This document shows, one piece after another, positions 1-9,099 of a stretch of DNA of 28,439 bases (its first letter is position 1; each line of letters opens with the position of its first letter). The notes beneath the pieces were generated by a model that ran no database searches, was not told the DNA's origin, and was given only the letters and a program-made list of their open reading frames with translations. Where the stretch lies: the NCBI GenBank assembly GCA_900618425.1, contig UZAN01043453.1:10754-39192 (forward strand), read 5' to 3'. The translations under genes and the position numbers were made by a program. The DNA comes from Echinostoma caproni. Taxonomy: Eukaryota > Platyhelminthes > Trematoda > Plagiorchiida > Echinostomatidae.

Positions 1-590
1 CGATGAACAGAAGGGCAACAGTACTGAATTACACACAATAAACCCACAAGTGTTTTTTTTCAAATCTCCACAAAGACCGGACATACAGTCCATACATGGC
101 CTCTGTAAGACAGCTCACGCGTTTTATACTTCTGATGGTTGTTATATACACAGTCAAGAGCACTGGATTTTCATTATCATAGACACCAACGATTTATACC
201 GAACCACATATCGGGTTCAACTACGTACACAGAAATGGACAGAAATATAGAAAAAAGAAAGTGTAGGGTGCTTGAGTGTGGAAGATAATGATATTTTAAC
301 GGTGGGTGAAGTTCATACGGGGAGCGGGTAGAAGAACTACGATACGGTCTAAATAACTAAGCGCGATGTGAACAAATGCCATGGATTGAACTTGTGTGAT
401 ATCAAAAGAATTCTTCACTCTTATGATTTCAGGTGCAGAATAATGCGTAAAATCTACTGATATTTTTATGGTTCCAATCGATACCAATATTCTATCCAAA
501 TACGATAGTAAGAGGAAAGTGGTGATAATGAGAAGAGCGGTAACAATCATAGAAAATTATGATTTGCGCTGGAGTTCATTGACGTGAGCC
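1..590. other. Flank downstream of the calcium sensor gene; nothing recognised
   Basis: AT-rich sequence with only short chance frames on both strands (the longest 84 codons). No repeat family, RNA gene or protein domain is recognised. It is presumably intergenic DNA beyond the poly(A) site. Confidence 0.4.
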
Positions 591-597
591 AATACTA

Positions 598-603
598 TTT
601 ATT
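598..603 (-). promoter_or_regulatory. Candidate poly(A) signal AATAAA for the calcium sensor transcript
   Basis: TTTATT on the plus strand is AATAAA on the minus strand. By eye it is the first such hexamer after the stop codon, about 510 nt downstream. Two perfect palindromes (622-635 and 608-619) lie immediately upstream of it in transcript sense. Cleavage would be expected some 10-30 nt further left, near 570-590. Confidence 0.4.
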
Positions 604-607
604 TCTT

Positions 608-635
608 CATATGCATATGTACTACTCATGAGTAG
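608..635. repeat. Two adjacent perfect palindromes, CATATGCATATG and CTACTCATGAGTAG
   Basis: Positions 608-619 form a 12-nt perfect palindrome and 622-635 a 14-nt perfect palindrome, separated by two bases. They sit five bases upstream, in transcript sense, of the candidate poly(A) signal. They could be chance in AT-rich DNA, or could form small stems or dimeric factor sites. Confidence 0.5.
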
Positions 636-800
636 ATGAAAGAGCCAGAGGAAAAAAATGCTATATCAGGTGATAGAAAATACTCTGACTTTTCGGAGTT
701 ATAATCCCGCACACGCGTTGGAATGTGGAGATGCATACAGCTTTCCTTTCAGAATCACTGAAGTTTTTAGGCATCTTGTGATGCGAACGCATAATATGCT

Positions 801-854
801 TGTGTGTTTGTGTGTGTATGTGTGTGTGTGTGTGTGTGTGCGTGTGTGCATGTG
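801..854. repeat. Imperfect (TG)n microsatellite, CA repeat in the 3' UTR sense
   Basis: TG dinucleotides with TT, TA and CG interruptions run for about 50 bp. The calcium sensor transcript would carry this as a CA-rich tract between stop codon and poly(A) signal. Confidence 0.9.
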
Positions 855-1115
855 AACGCGCGCGTACTCGCTCGGTTGCCGCAGCCAGGTGTATACGTGT
901 CGTAGTGGTAGAAAAGCAAGTACACAACACACACATCAATTAACTGTGTCGGATAAACAGCAACATTGCAAAGTCAGTGAAATTGTTTTGGATGGGGGAA
1001 GGCGCTGATTGGCTGTGTGAGCTAATGTTGATCGGAAACAGAGAAAACAAGTACACATGCGGCAAATATACAGACCAGGCCATCAAACAACACGTACGCA
1101 CGTATCCCAGATTCG

Positions 1116-1304
1116 TTACTCCACAGGCTCGTCCGCTAGGAGCATTGCCTTTAATTGGCTATCTTCCATGCATCCTTTCATGAATTCTTCCCGAGTTAGG
1201 ACACCATCACCGTTTTCATCCATTTTCTCGAATATTTCTTCAGCTCTGGCTTCGGGACTGAGATCAGCCACATTGCTGTCCGTGCCAAGCATTGAATAGA
1301 TTGC
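1116..1304 (-). CDS. Neuronal calcium sensor (NCS/hippocalcin-like), terminal coding exon with EF-hand 4
   Basis: This exon encodes the last 62 residues and TAA stop of an EF-hand calcium sensor. It starts right after a minus-strand acceptor ending tatcgcag; its first residues are AIYSMLG, the segment that follows EF-hand 3 in NCS proteins. A canonical EF loop, DENGDGVLTREE, lies at about exon residues 29-40, with Asp/Asn/Asp at loop positions 1, 3 and 5, Gly at 6 and Glu at 12. The short tail (FMKGCMEDSQLKAMLLADEPVE without its last two residues is the family-like part) follows. NCS proteins are cytosolic or membrane-associated calcium switches, usually N-myristoylated, that regulate receptors, channels and lipid kinases; this role is inferred from family. 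The open frame continues upstream of 1304 to an ATG, but that part is intron read-through. It joins the exon at 12042-12314 in phase 0. Confidence 0.93.
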   Translation of the reverse strand, partial: AIYSMLGTDSNVADLSPEARAEEIFEKMDENGDGVLTREEFMKGCMEDSQLKAMLLADEPVE

Positions 1305-1955
1305 CTGCGATATATCGAATGAGATTGAAATGCATTGTAAAAAAGCTCTATAAGGTTTTTGAAATGGCATGTCTCAATCAAGGTGAATTGCAGGTCAGAC
1401 TCGCAAGAATTTTGGACGATTTATTTTTATTTGCTGATAGAATATTGTGTAACAGCGATTATTGCCTACCCAACCAATTTACCCATAGTAAAACTTCTAG
1501 TTTCATAAACCATCACTTACAGAAAATGCATCGTTTCACTAGTCATCAGGTTAATCATGCACAAGCGAGGGACGGGCTGAAGAGTTGCTTTGTTTGCAGT
1601 TGTTGTTTTTCAGCCTATCCCAAACTACGTCTCTATGTATATATTCTCCAGTGTATAAACTCGTAGATTGCAGAAAATCATCCCTTTGCAAGCATAAAAC
1701 TCTTTATTGACCGATATCTATTTTGAAGAATGACGTTTCAAGATCCCTCTCCGAAGCGATGAAAATCCCTAGTTATGTATGAAAAGTAAACAAGTTATCC
1801 TTTGATTCATGTAAATTGGCCGTTTTGCCGTTCATTTATAGCAGTAAAGATACTGGAAACTGGCTTTTGATACATAATTTTGTGATCAGGAATAGTGAGT
1901 CAACGCGAAGTGGCATAACCATTTCAGTTACCAAAATCGATTGATAAGTATTTTA

Positions 1956-1997
1956 CCGTCTATCTGTCTGTCTGTCTGTCCGTCTGTGTGTCTGTCT
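1956..1997. repeat. Imperfect (TCTG)n microsatellite
   Basis: About ten TCTG or variant (TCTA, TCCG, TGTG) units in a row, within the long intron. Confidence 0.85.
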
Positions 1998-3156
1998 TCC
2001 TGCCTCACCATAAATGCGCTTATACGTATATCTCTACATGCACCTAAGAAAAACCTACTGAGAACCAATGCAGTTCTACATATGCTTGGACGTGAATAAA
2101 ATGGACACAGTTCAGATGTCTGGTAGGGGTCATAGGCCATATAAAGAAAGCAAAAGGTCGTGCACCTAGTCTGAATATGAGTAGTGAAACCGACGAAAAC
2201 TGATGAAAACTGAATCGAAATTTGGTAAAACCTAAGAATTAATTCACTTTCTTTACCCGTTCACTAAGTTAGTTCATCGATGCATGGATCACGGTTAAAT
2301 GCTTCGAGCACCTAAAAACAGGATAACAATGTGTTCTGTTGTTTAAATGAGAGCAGGTTCTCCCTAATGATGATTTCGGTGTGGGATCACAGTTCTGAAA
2401 CACAATAATCCTTCCCAATGCAGAATTGTATGCCATTCAAATAAAGGTTTATTTTCAGGATAGCGTTCAAAAGTGTACAGACCCAGTATCAGATCAACCT
2501 TGTATTGATATTCCATCCTTTCCTCCACGTGATCACCCCAGATCAATCCATACTCAGCTGAGAACTTCCTAAAGTATGCCAATAAAAGACGAATATTTAA
2601 ATAGCCGTTGAATGAAAGTAATCAACGGACGCAAAGGATTCCTTAATTGGGATAGGTTCGGGTCGGGTGAGGATCTTTATCCACAGAGAGGAAATCAGGG
2701 ATAGAATTATCCAAAAAAAGCCTGAACTCATGATCGTGTGAAATAGTTGGGGAGATCCGGTTGTCGATGAAATAGCATTCGTCACACACATGTACACAAA
2801 TATGCACACAAATAAACTCGTGAGCAGTTTCACGATCCTATATCGGCAAATTATTTCTATCTCTGACTGAATAGTTGAACAATGCTTCTCAACTTTCCCT
2901 CCGGTGAGTAATCTATAAACGGTGAACAATACACTTATGCAAACAATATCAAGTGTTCACTCAAAAATGCTGTACAATTGTGTCTGGCCCATAACATCGA
3001 TCTGAGCATGCTCCAACTGTCATGTAAGACCTGAAATTTCCGACTCCACGTGTTTTGTGATCGACTGAGTCACTCTCGATCAAAACTATAACGAAGCTGT
3101 AATTCACTATCAATCCGATTATGTAATCCCTATTCAACCTGACGCGATACACTGTG

Positions 3157-3201
<45 letters not shown>
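3157..3201. repeat. (GTA)n trinucleotide microsatellite
   Basis: About 15 uninterrupted GTA/TAG units within the long intron. On the minus strand it translates as a Thr run, which explains a chance open frame there. Confidence 0.95.
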
Positions 3202-3541
3202 TAAATTTGCTCAATGGAATTCGAAAAAGAATTTTTCCGATAGAGTACCAGGAACGAAGTCAACCAGAAGGAAGGAAGATAATGCGATTCAATCGAAGAC
3301 AATTTTTCTGTCCTCTTTGGATCAACTATCTGTTTGTTCTCTTTCATTCAAGGGAGTTTCCCTGTGTTTTCTTTTTATTTTCACCGCTTCTGTCACAGGT
3401 TTGCCGGTGAATAGGTGCACCTGTTGAACGAAGAGCCAGGGTAAACGAGTAGGCGGGTAAACCAATCCTGATGTAATCCCACTTCACACCTCAAGAATTA
3501 TAACAATGCGGTTTCCTTTTGTATTTTTCGATCTTCGATTC

Positions 3542-3581
3542 TGTGTGGGTGTGTGAGTGTGTGTGCGCGCGTGTGTGTGTT
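3542..3581. repeat. (TG)n microsatellite with a CGCG interruption
   Basis: TG units with GGG, GAG and CGCGCG interruptions. A CA array of matching length begins about 190 bp to the right, so the two are complementary on the same transcript. Confidence 0.9.
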
Positions 3582-3773
3582 TCAACCTGAGAGGATCCTA
3601 GTGTATATGCGAGTTATGCCTTCCTGAGAATGGGTGTTATCGACTATCCAGAGAGTCGGCTGATGTGAACAGTCATCATAATGATGACGGCTATTTCCGC
3701 TGCTCCATGTCCCACAATTCCTGTCATTTTCGATTTCATATCAAAATCCGTGGACCGTACCCCAGCATTTGGA

Positions 3774-3774
<1 letters not shown>

Positions 3775-3813
<39 letters not shown>
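3775..3813. repeat. (CA)n microsatellite
   Basis: About 19 uninterrupted CA units. The array is in the opposite orientation to the TG array at 3542-3581. Confidence 0.95.
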
Positions 3814-3817
<4 letters not shown>

Positions 3818-4166
3818 TCAAACACATCCACTACCCATTTCGTCCACCTTCTTTGGTATGTGATGGTATGTGCGCTCACACAACCAGACTTGAGGATGAT
3901 TGTTGAGTGCATACTCCGATATCCGGTAGTGAGAAGTTATGCGCTCTTGAATTCTTGATGTCTCGTTGAAAGTAAACATGTATCTAATGAACTATTCTAC
4001 CGCATCTGGTGAACATACATATGTATATATATTCACACAAACGTATGACTATGTGTGAGATAATCAGTCAGACAATCCGTACAATCGTTCTGGTATGATA
4101 GAAAAACAAGAAAAAGATGCAACTAAGCTAGGTTTGCAACTGAATCAGGTATAGCGCGTCCATCAT

Positions 4167-4186
4167 ACACACACACACACACACAA
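4167..4186. repeat. Short (AC)n microsatellite
   Basis: About ten AC units, in the same orientation as the array at 3775-3813. Confidence 0.85.
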
Positions 4187-4422
4187 ACTGACGCACGGAC
4201 GAACACTTGTCGTTCCACTTGTCCTGACGGATGAATATGCTCTGTTAAACTGATACACACCTGACTGGGACGTCTGCCCAGCCCGAATCGGTAGACCAGT
4301 GGACACACTCGTCCTCGTTCGGTCACTCTATGCCAACTCACACTACCGTTTTATTTTATTTTCTCGTACAAGGTTGCGTGTTTTTTGCAACTTCTAATAA
4401 ATGATGGTTCTTATCTGTTCAT

Positions 4423-4566
4423 CCACAGCGGTGGTGGTCAAGTAGTAAAGGTCACCAAATTATCGCCCCATATAACTTGCGTTGGAATCTCATCACCGCT
4501 AGAATTTCCCCAATTTAGCAGTCTTTTTATTAGCCGCTTCCACCTTCCTGAAAATTGCACGATTAT
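4423..4566 (+). mobile_element. SINE family B, copy 1 (tRNA-derived)
   Basis: In plus orientation this matches the reverse complements of 24493-24702 and 18423-18604. Shared blocks in order are a GGTGGT start, GGTCACCAAATTATC, a degenerate B-box (GTTGGAATCTC, against GTTCGAATCCC in copy 3), and a 3' part ending in TTCCTGAAAATTG (TTCCTGAAATTTG in copy 3). The B-box is mutated, so this copy is probably old and silent. Its end lies only about 55 bp from the family A copy at 4621. It is intronic and antisense to the calcium sensor gene. Confidence 0.65.
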
Positions 4567-4620
4567 GTGACAGTATTGGAGGAATTGATTTGTTCGGATG
4601 TTTCTAACGTGCATATCCAA

Positions 4621-4845
4621 AATGAGAAACGGTCTGATCAGTCGCCCGGTAACCGAATGGGTAATATGCTCTAGTTCTGCTGGTGAGATCCTGGGTTAGA
4701 TCCTCAAGTGGGTCGATGGATTCGAACTGCTAACAAGACCGAAACAGGTCGAAACGGCTGTATAGTGATCTCTAGCTTTTCAGTTCATGCTTCATTTACT
4801 TTACGCACGATGAATTCCCTCTATGAAACTATCTTTATCTTCCAG
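4621..4845 (+). mobile_element. SINE family A, copy 1: tRNA-like head plus hammerhead-like body
   Basis: This aligns over its length with 27150-27369: AATGAGAA(A/G)CGGTCT near the start, GGCTTTTCAG-like and CGCTTCATTT-like blocks late, and ATCTTCCA at the end. The head holds an A-box-like GGTAACCGAATGG (4648-4660) and B-box-like GGTTAGATCCT (4694-4704). The body holds CTGCTAAC (4727-4734, against hammerhead CTGATGAG), a 4-bp stem GACC/GGTC closing loop GAAACA (4737-4750), then an intact GAAAC (4751-4755). This is the order of the hammerhead catalytic core, as in schistosome Sm-alpha repeats. The first core box is mutated, so self-cleavage is unlikely here. Confidence 0.7.
4727..4755 (+). ncRNA. 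Degenerate hammerhead-ribozyme-like core (family A copy 1)
   Basis: Core box 1 reads CTGCTAAC, followed by stem II GACC-GAAACA-GGTC and core box 2 GAAAC. Stem II and box 2 are intact. Box 1 differs from the required CUGAUGA at two positions. Stems I and III and a cleavage triplet could not be assigned convincingly. It is best read as a decayed ribozyme. Confidence 0.4.
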
Positions 4846-5867
4846 GCCGATAACATTGAAACAGTGCCTCCTGGTTTGAAGTGATATTGCTTCATTGTGT
4901 TCCACCGTCAGTGATACCAATGAATCACCCGTTTCAGGTGCACTGTTTGATGGAAGTCAGTAATTTCGGGAATCTTCACCGTTTGTTGTGTATTTAAATC
5001 ACCGTTTTTCAATAATCGTTTAGTCAACATCGTCATGCGCAGAGTGAACAAACGGTCAACTGAAACGTTAAAAAGCAATGGACGACAATTACGACCTGGT
5101 TAAGTCCCATGAACAGCCCTGAAGCACTCTCTATACTCTCATACAATTCGTTTTAATATATGTTCAGACCTGGGAAAGATTTACAGTCTTGTTCTAATAA
5201 TAACGAGGCTACAAGGCCGTTTTCAGTGGTAGCCATTTGCCTGCAGAATAAGGTCAATCATTGTCCGATAGATGATTTGATGTTGGTTTCATGTTTTATT
5301 GTGTCCAAATTTGAACGACCGACCCCGGTTATATCCAGTACTTTCGATACAAGCGTCATTTACCGCTTTAAACTTATCGATGATATGTCGAATCGTTTGG
5401 TGTTCATTCACATCTATATCGGAACAAATCGATGTGGATACCGACTGCTTGCTTCTTTTCATACATGGATATCTGTCAGCTGATATGCGTGAGTACAGTT
5501 CTCACATCTGACTGTGAAGTTTCACTAAGTACTGTTAACAAAAATCAGGAATTCTAGGCAAATCTGTGTCGCCGATTTGATAAACTTGTGCGCAGTTTGT
5601 TCTATTCCAGGTGGGTCCTCACTTTTTTTATCAATACTGCACCATGGCAAATATCTCTCAGGTGCAATGTGAACACGAAGGAACTGGGCTTGATGTTCTA
5701 TCATCTTAAAGTGCAACCATGTGCGAGGTAGAAAGAAACGTAAATCGCGGGTTCTCGGACAGTTGAGTCATTTGAGAGCGGACGGNGGGGGAAGAGGCCA
5801 CTAAACTTGATGTCCCACTGCTACCCAGTTTCCGTTCTGCTATTAGCTGCTATGCGGCGCGGTGACA

Positions 5868-5883
5868 GGAATTCCGGAATTCC
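5868..5883. repeat. 16-nt perfect palindrome GGAATTCCGGAATTCC
   Basis: The 16 bases equal their own reverse complement, and symmetry stops at the next base on each side. It lies in the long intron about 80 bp from an undetermined base (5786) in a G-rich stretch. Confidence 0.7.
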
Positions 5884-6655
5884 GTAGATTGCAATCCCGC
5901 ATTTCGCGTGAGAAAAAGTGGTCTATGCCTAAATTTTACCCAGAAAAGGAATTAGTTTGGGGAGCGGGCATTGGGGGTAGGGTGGGAGGTGACTGACCAC
6001 AAAAAACAAAGTACAAACACCGCGATCACAATGAACAAAACGCAGTGAGATGCAACCGGTAGATCAAATTTTCGTAAACTCCATTCGATTGACATTTAGT
6101 CCCATTTGTGAATGATGTCAGTTGACCGCCGTTCACGTATGCGACGTTAGACGCTTTTAATGTGCGAAATAATTTCGGTTTGGAATACTTGTGAAAGCGT
6201 TATAAACTGTTTGATGGGCTACCGGTATATGGGAAACCGGAAAGAAAGTGCTATGTAAATATTGACAGCATTGGATAAAACAATAACTGTGGTTTACAGT
6301 AGAATAAAAGGATACAGAGAAACCGATGTATCTCTCCGTATCTGTGATACTGGTTGACCTACTGTACTAGACTGAAGGCTAAAACTAACGATATTTAGAA
6401 AGTGCACAAAGAGGACGGTTGTGGTAATAAAAAAAATTTGGAAGACAAAATGAAATCGAAATTTGGGACTCGAATGGTCAATGTATCACAATCACGGGTG
6501 TGGAAAAACTGTGGAGAAAACGGTGATGAATCTACCATGGTTCAGGATGCTGTTTTTGAGGATAGCGAATGACGATTTGTAGTTCTTGAAGGAAAGCAGT
6601 CATTCAAGCCATATACGAGAACTGTGAACAATATTCCTCGTCGATGGAAATGTTT

Positions 6656-6676
6656 TTGTGTGCGTGTGTGTGTGTG
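6656..6676. repeat. Short (GT)n microsatellite
   Basis: About ten GT units with one GC interruption, within the long intron. Confidence 0.8.
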
Positions 6677-7433
6677 ATGATAATCAACACAATGCACTGG
6701 TCATCTGTTTTATCCTGTTTTGGGGGTCACCAGTAGTTAGGATTCGAGTCACGAACCTTCGGGTTGGGTTACTCACTTAAGACGATGCATGTGTAGATCA
6801 CCCCAATCGGTTTTTTCACAGACACCAAGCACTACTGATGCTTTCGGATGTGGGCTTCACTCGCGAGGATATCGTTGGTTTCCCACCAGTCAAATGCATA
6901 TATACGCAACGGACCAGCAACATTCTCCGGAGACTTTGAACAATCGAATGAGCTAATCTGAACTCGTTACTGTAAACATCCGTATTGGTTGAATTCGTTA
7001 ACACTGACGAAGGTACCAGTAATGGACTGCTATCTAGCAAGAGAACCACAGCATATATAGAGCTCTCCTATCAGCAAAAATGTGTCGGTTTACCAGCCGC
7101 CCCCCAATATCCTCTTGAAAATACTTCGTGTTTTCTAGCGAGGTAAGTCTGAAAAGATGAAGGAGTTCTCAAAGGGATCTACCAATTCGGATACAGAATC
7201 CATCCACAGACAACAGCAGTTATCGGAAAACGAGAAGAGCTGAAATGTAGTTTAACTACTCCGATGTGAAATTAATGTGTCCAGGTCGAAATTCAAATTC
7301 GTATATTAGCCAGCACACGGATTAGACAAGAAATAAGCACTTGAGAATTCCTGATCCCACTTACAAGTGTCTGTGAGAAATTTTAGAAAATTGGGCTGCA
7401 CTGAAAACCTTTCCTGTATAGACAAAATAAAAA

Positions 7434-7650
7434 CCTGTTTGGTCAGATATTAGTTGGCCAATTGGGTAAAATGCTCGTTCAGTTCTGGTAGTGAGGTCCC
7501 GGGTCCGATCCTCGATGAATTCGCACTGTTGATGAACGGTTGGCGTTTTCTTTACGCTGTATACGACAAAATTCATCATATAAGCAAATTAAGTGCCCCT
7601 CCTCTCCCTGGAGACCGATTTAATCGAATGAAATTCCAGTAGAATCAATC
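7434..7650 (+). mobile_element. SINE family A, copy 3, deleted across the hammerhead-like body
   Basis: The head aligns with the other copies: A-box-like TTGGCCAATTGGG (7454-7466), B-box-like GGGTCCGATCC (7501-7511), then CGATGAATTCGCACTG as in 27238-27252. Core box 1 survives as GTTGATGAAC (7528-7537), but the GACC/GGTC stem and GAAA box are absent. The next alignable block corresponds to the TTTTCAGTTTACGC tail of copy 2. The simplest reading is an internal loss of about 40 bp. The 3' limit is approximate. Confidence 0.55.
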
Positions 7651-7708
7651 ATTTGTTCACAAACTGGCTTCTGCGATCACTTTATCGAAGTGTCTTTCGA
7701 TGGGTTTA

Positions 7709-7732
7709 GTGTGTGTGTGTGTGTGTGTGTGT
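7709..7732. repeat. (GT)n microsatellite
   Basis: Twelve GT units, CA in the calcium sensor transcript. A second array lies 50 bp to the right. Confidence 0.9.
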
Positions 7733-7780
7733 AAGTGTGCCTGAAAAGTGCCAACGCAGACCATGATCATCGGAAGGCTT

Positions 7781-7783
7781 GTA

Positions 7784-7814
<31 letters not shown>

Positions 7815-7815
7815 G
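7781..7815. repeat. (GT)n microsatellite
   Basis: About 16 GT units with one TA near the start and one GC near the end, forming a pair with 7709-7732. Its translation gives a Val-Cys run, which explains an open frame at 7748-8125. Confidence 0.9.
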
Positions 7816-9082
7816 CTGTTTGAGAGCAATCGTTTGTGCCCGTATGATGGATCATGAGGATGAGGATGATGACGATGAGCGAGATTCAAAGAACCCGAGG
7901 GAAGAAATTGAGTTTCTTCGCCATTTCTATTTTCTCCCGTACGATTCATTTCCCGCAATTGAGATCGAATTCGTTATTCCCAGCAAAATGGTCTGCTCGG
8001 CGAATGACGAATGGTTGGAGTTTTTCTTGGGTAGGCGTTTTCTATCAACGATGCAATTCCCTTTCATTTCAAAAAATCATCCTTATCATTTTAACTCGCG
8101 TGAGCTACAGTGTACTCATTATTAGTATTACAATAATAATAGTAATAAGTTTAATTAGAAATGGTTTCCATCGGTAACTGCAAATACGCCCAATTTTCTG
8201 TATGAACAAGTAGAATATCGATTTGAACAGAGTTCGTGTGAAAAAATCCGAATTTCAGCATTACGGATTGAGTGTCAACAGAGCCCATTCTTTTCGGTCA
8301 CAGTTAGACTAGAAGGCTATATTCAATTTAATAAAATCACGATTATTAGGAAACGGGTAAATCTTTCAAGGACGATGCGTTTCAAAGGTCGCAGGTGTGG
8401 CTAACCGAAATCCAGAATGAATCCCTTAATGGGAAAAACGCGGACTTTCTTATAATATTCCCCTAAAACAGTCCTCACTGTTGTTGAATATGTAACCTGA
8501 AACGTTGGACTAGTATGGTATTATTCTCAACAAATACTTTTTATCGGAACGGGAATGGAAAAGAAGAACTGGAGAGTTGTGAGACATGGTAGAATACTAT
8601 TCAGTCGAAGAATCAAAATGGAGAAGAGCAACAAAGCGTTTTGCTTGAATTGCGTTCGATCACGTTTCTGTTGTTGAAATAAGCACAACAGAAGCGTAAA
8701 CCGCGATTTGCTCTTTTACATCAGATGTGATAAATTTATACCTATCTGATTAGCTGAATGACAGCCAAATAAGCTTAAGTCTGACACTAGGAGTCTTGAG
8801 TCCAACAGCCTTTGGGCAGTGAAACTCTAAATATAGTTCGAATTTTGAAATCAACAGTCGTGGACCACGAGGAGGAGTTTGGGAAGAGGTTCACTGGAAC
8901 GTACCGATCTTTACTCAACTCAGAGAAGTGAATGCTGAATGTATTACAAATCAGTAAAATTTTGAAGCGCTCAGCTGATAGAAAAAAGAACTTGATACTG
9001 ATAAAATCAGCTTACATTCAACAGGGTGTGTCCATACACCTGTAATTTAGCTAGCTGATCATCTCTCGACAGATCCGGGTAA

Positions 9083-9099
9083 CCGGTGTGGCGCACCGG
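9083..9099. repeat. GC-rich inverted repeat, CCGGTG / CACCGG
   Basis: Six-base perfect arms around a five-base loop TGGCG form a compact hairpin. The surrounding DNA is AT-rich, so the stem stands out. No function can be assigned. Confidence 0.55.

Larger units (their letters stand above)
598..1115 (-). other. Probable 3' UTR of the neuronal calcium sensor gene
   Basis: This is the sequence immediately after the TAA, read on the minus strand, up to the first AATAAA (603-598). In RNA sense it holds a long CA repeat (854-801). No open frame here resembles a protein. The boundary is inferred from the poly(A) hexamer only; transcript data would be needed to place the true end. Confidence 0.5.

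Noticed and set aside
1305..1370. Apparent N-terminus MPFQKPYRAFLQ on the terminal exon
   Set aside because: Similarity to the family starts at AIYSMLG right after a CAG acceptor, so the upstream part is intronic.
2195..2225. Hammerhead-like CTGATGA followed by GAAA
   Set aside because: No complementary stem II between the two boxes.
6725..6785. tRNA-like B-box (GACTCGAATCC on the minus strand) as another SINE
   Set aside because: No convincing A-box and no alignment to family A or B beyond the box itself.
7748..8125. 125-codon plus-strand open frame with a Val-Cys run and acidic stretch
   Set aside because: The start comes from the GT microsatellite and the rest has no domain, splice context or homology I can recognise.
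9030..9060. Shared TAGCTAGCTGAT near a CCATACAC at both 9030 and 20160
   Set aside because: Only short words match and the flanks do not align, so a dispersed repeat cannot be supported.
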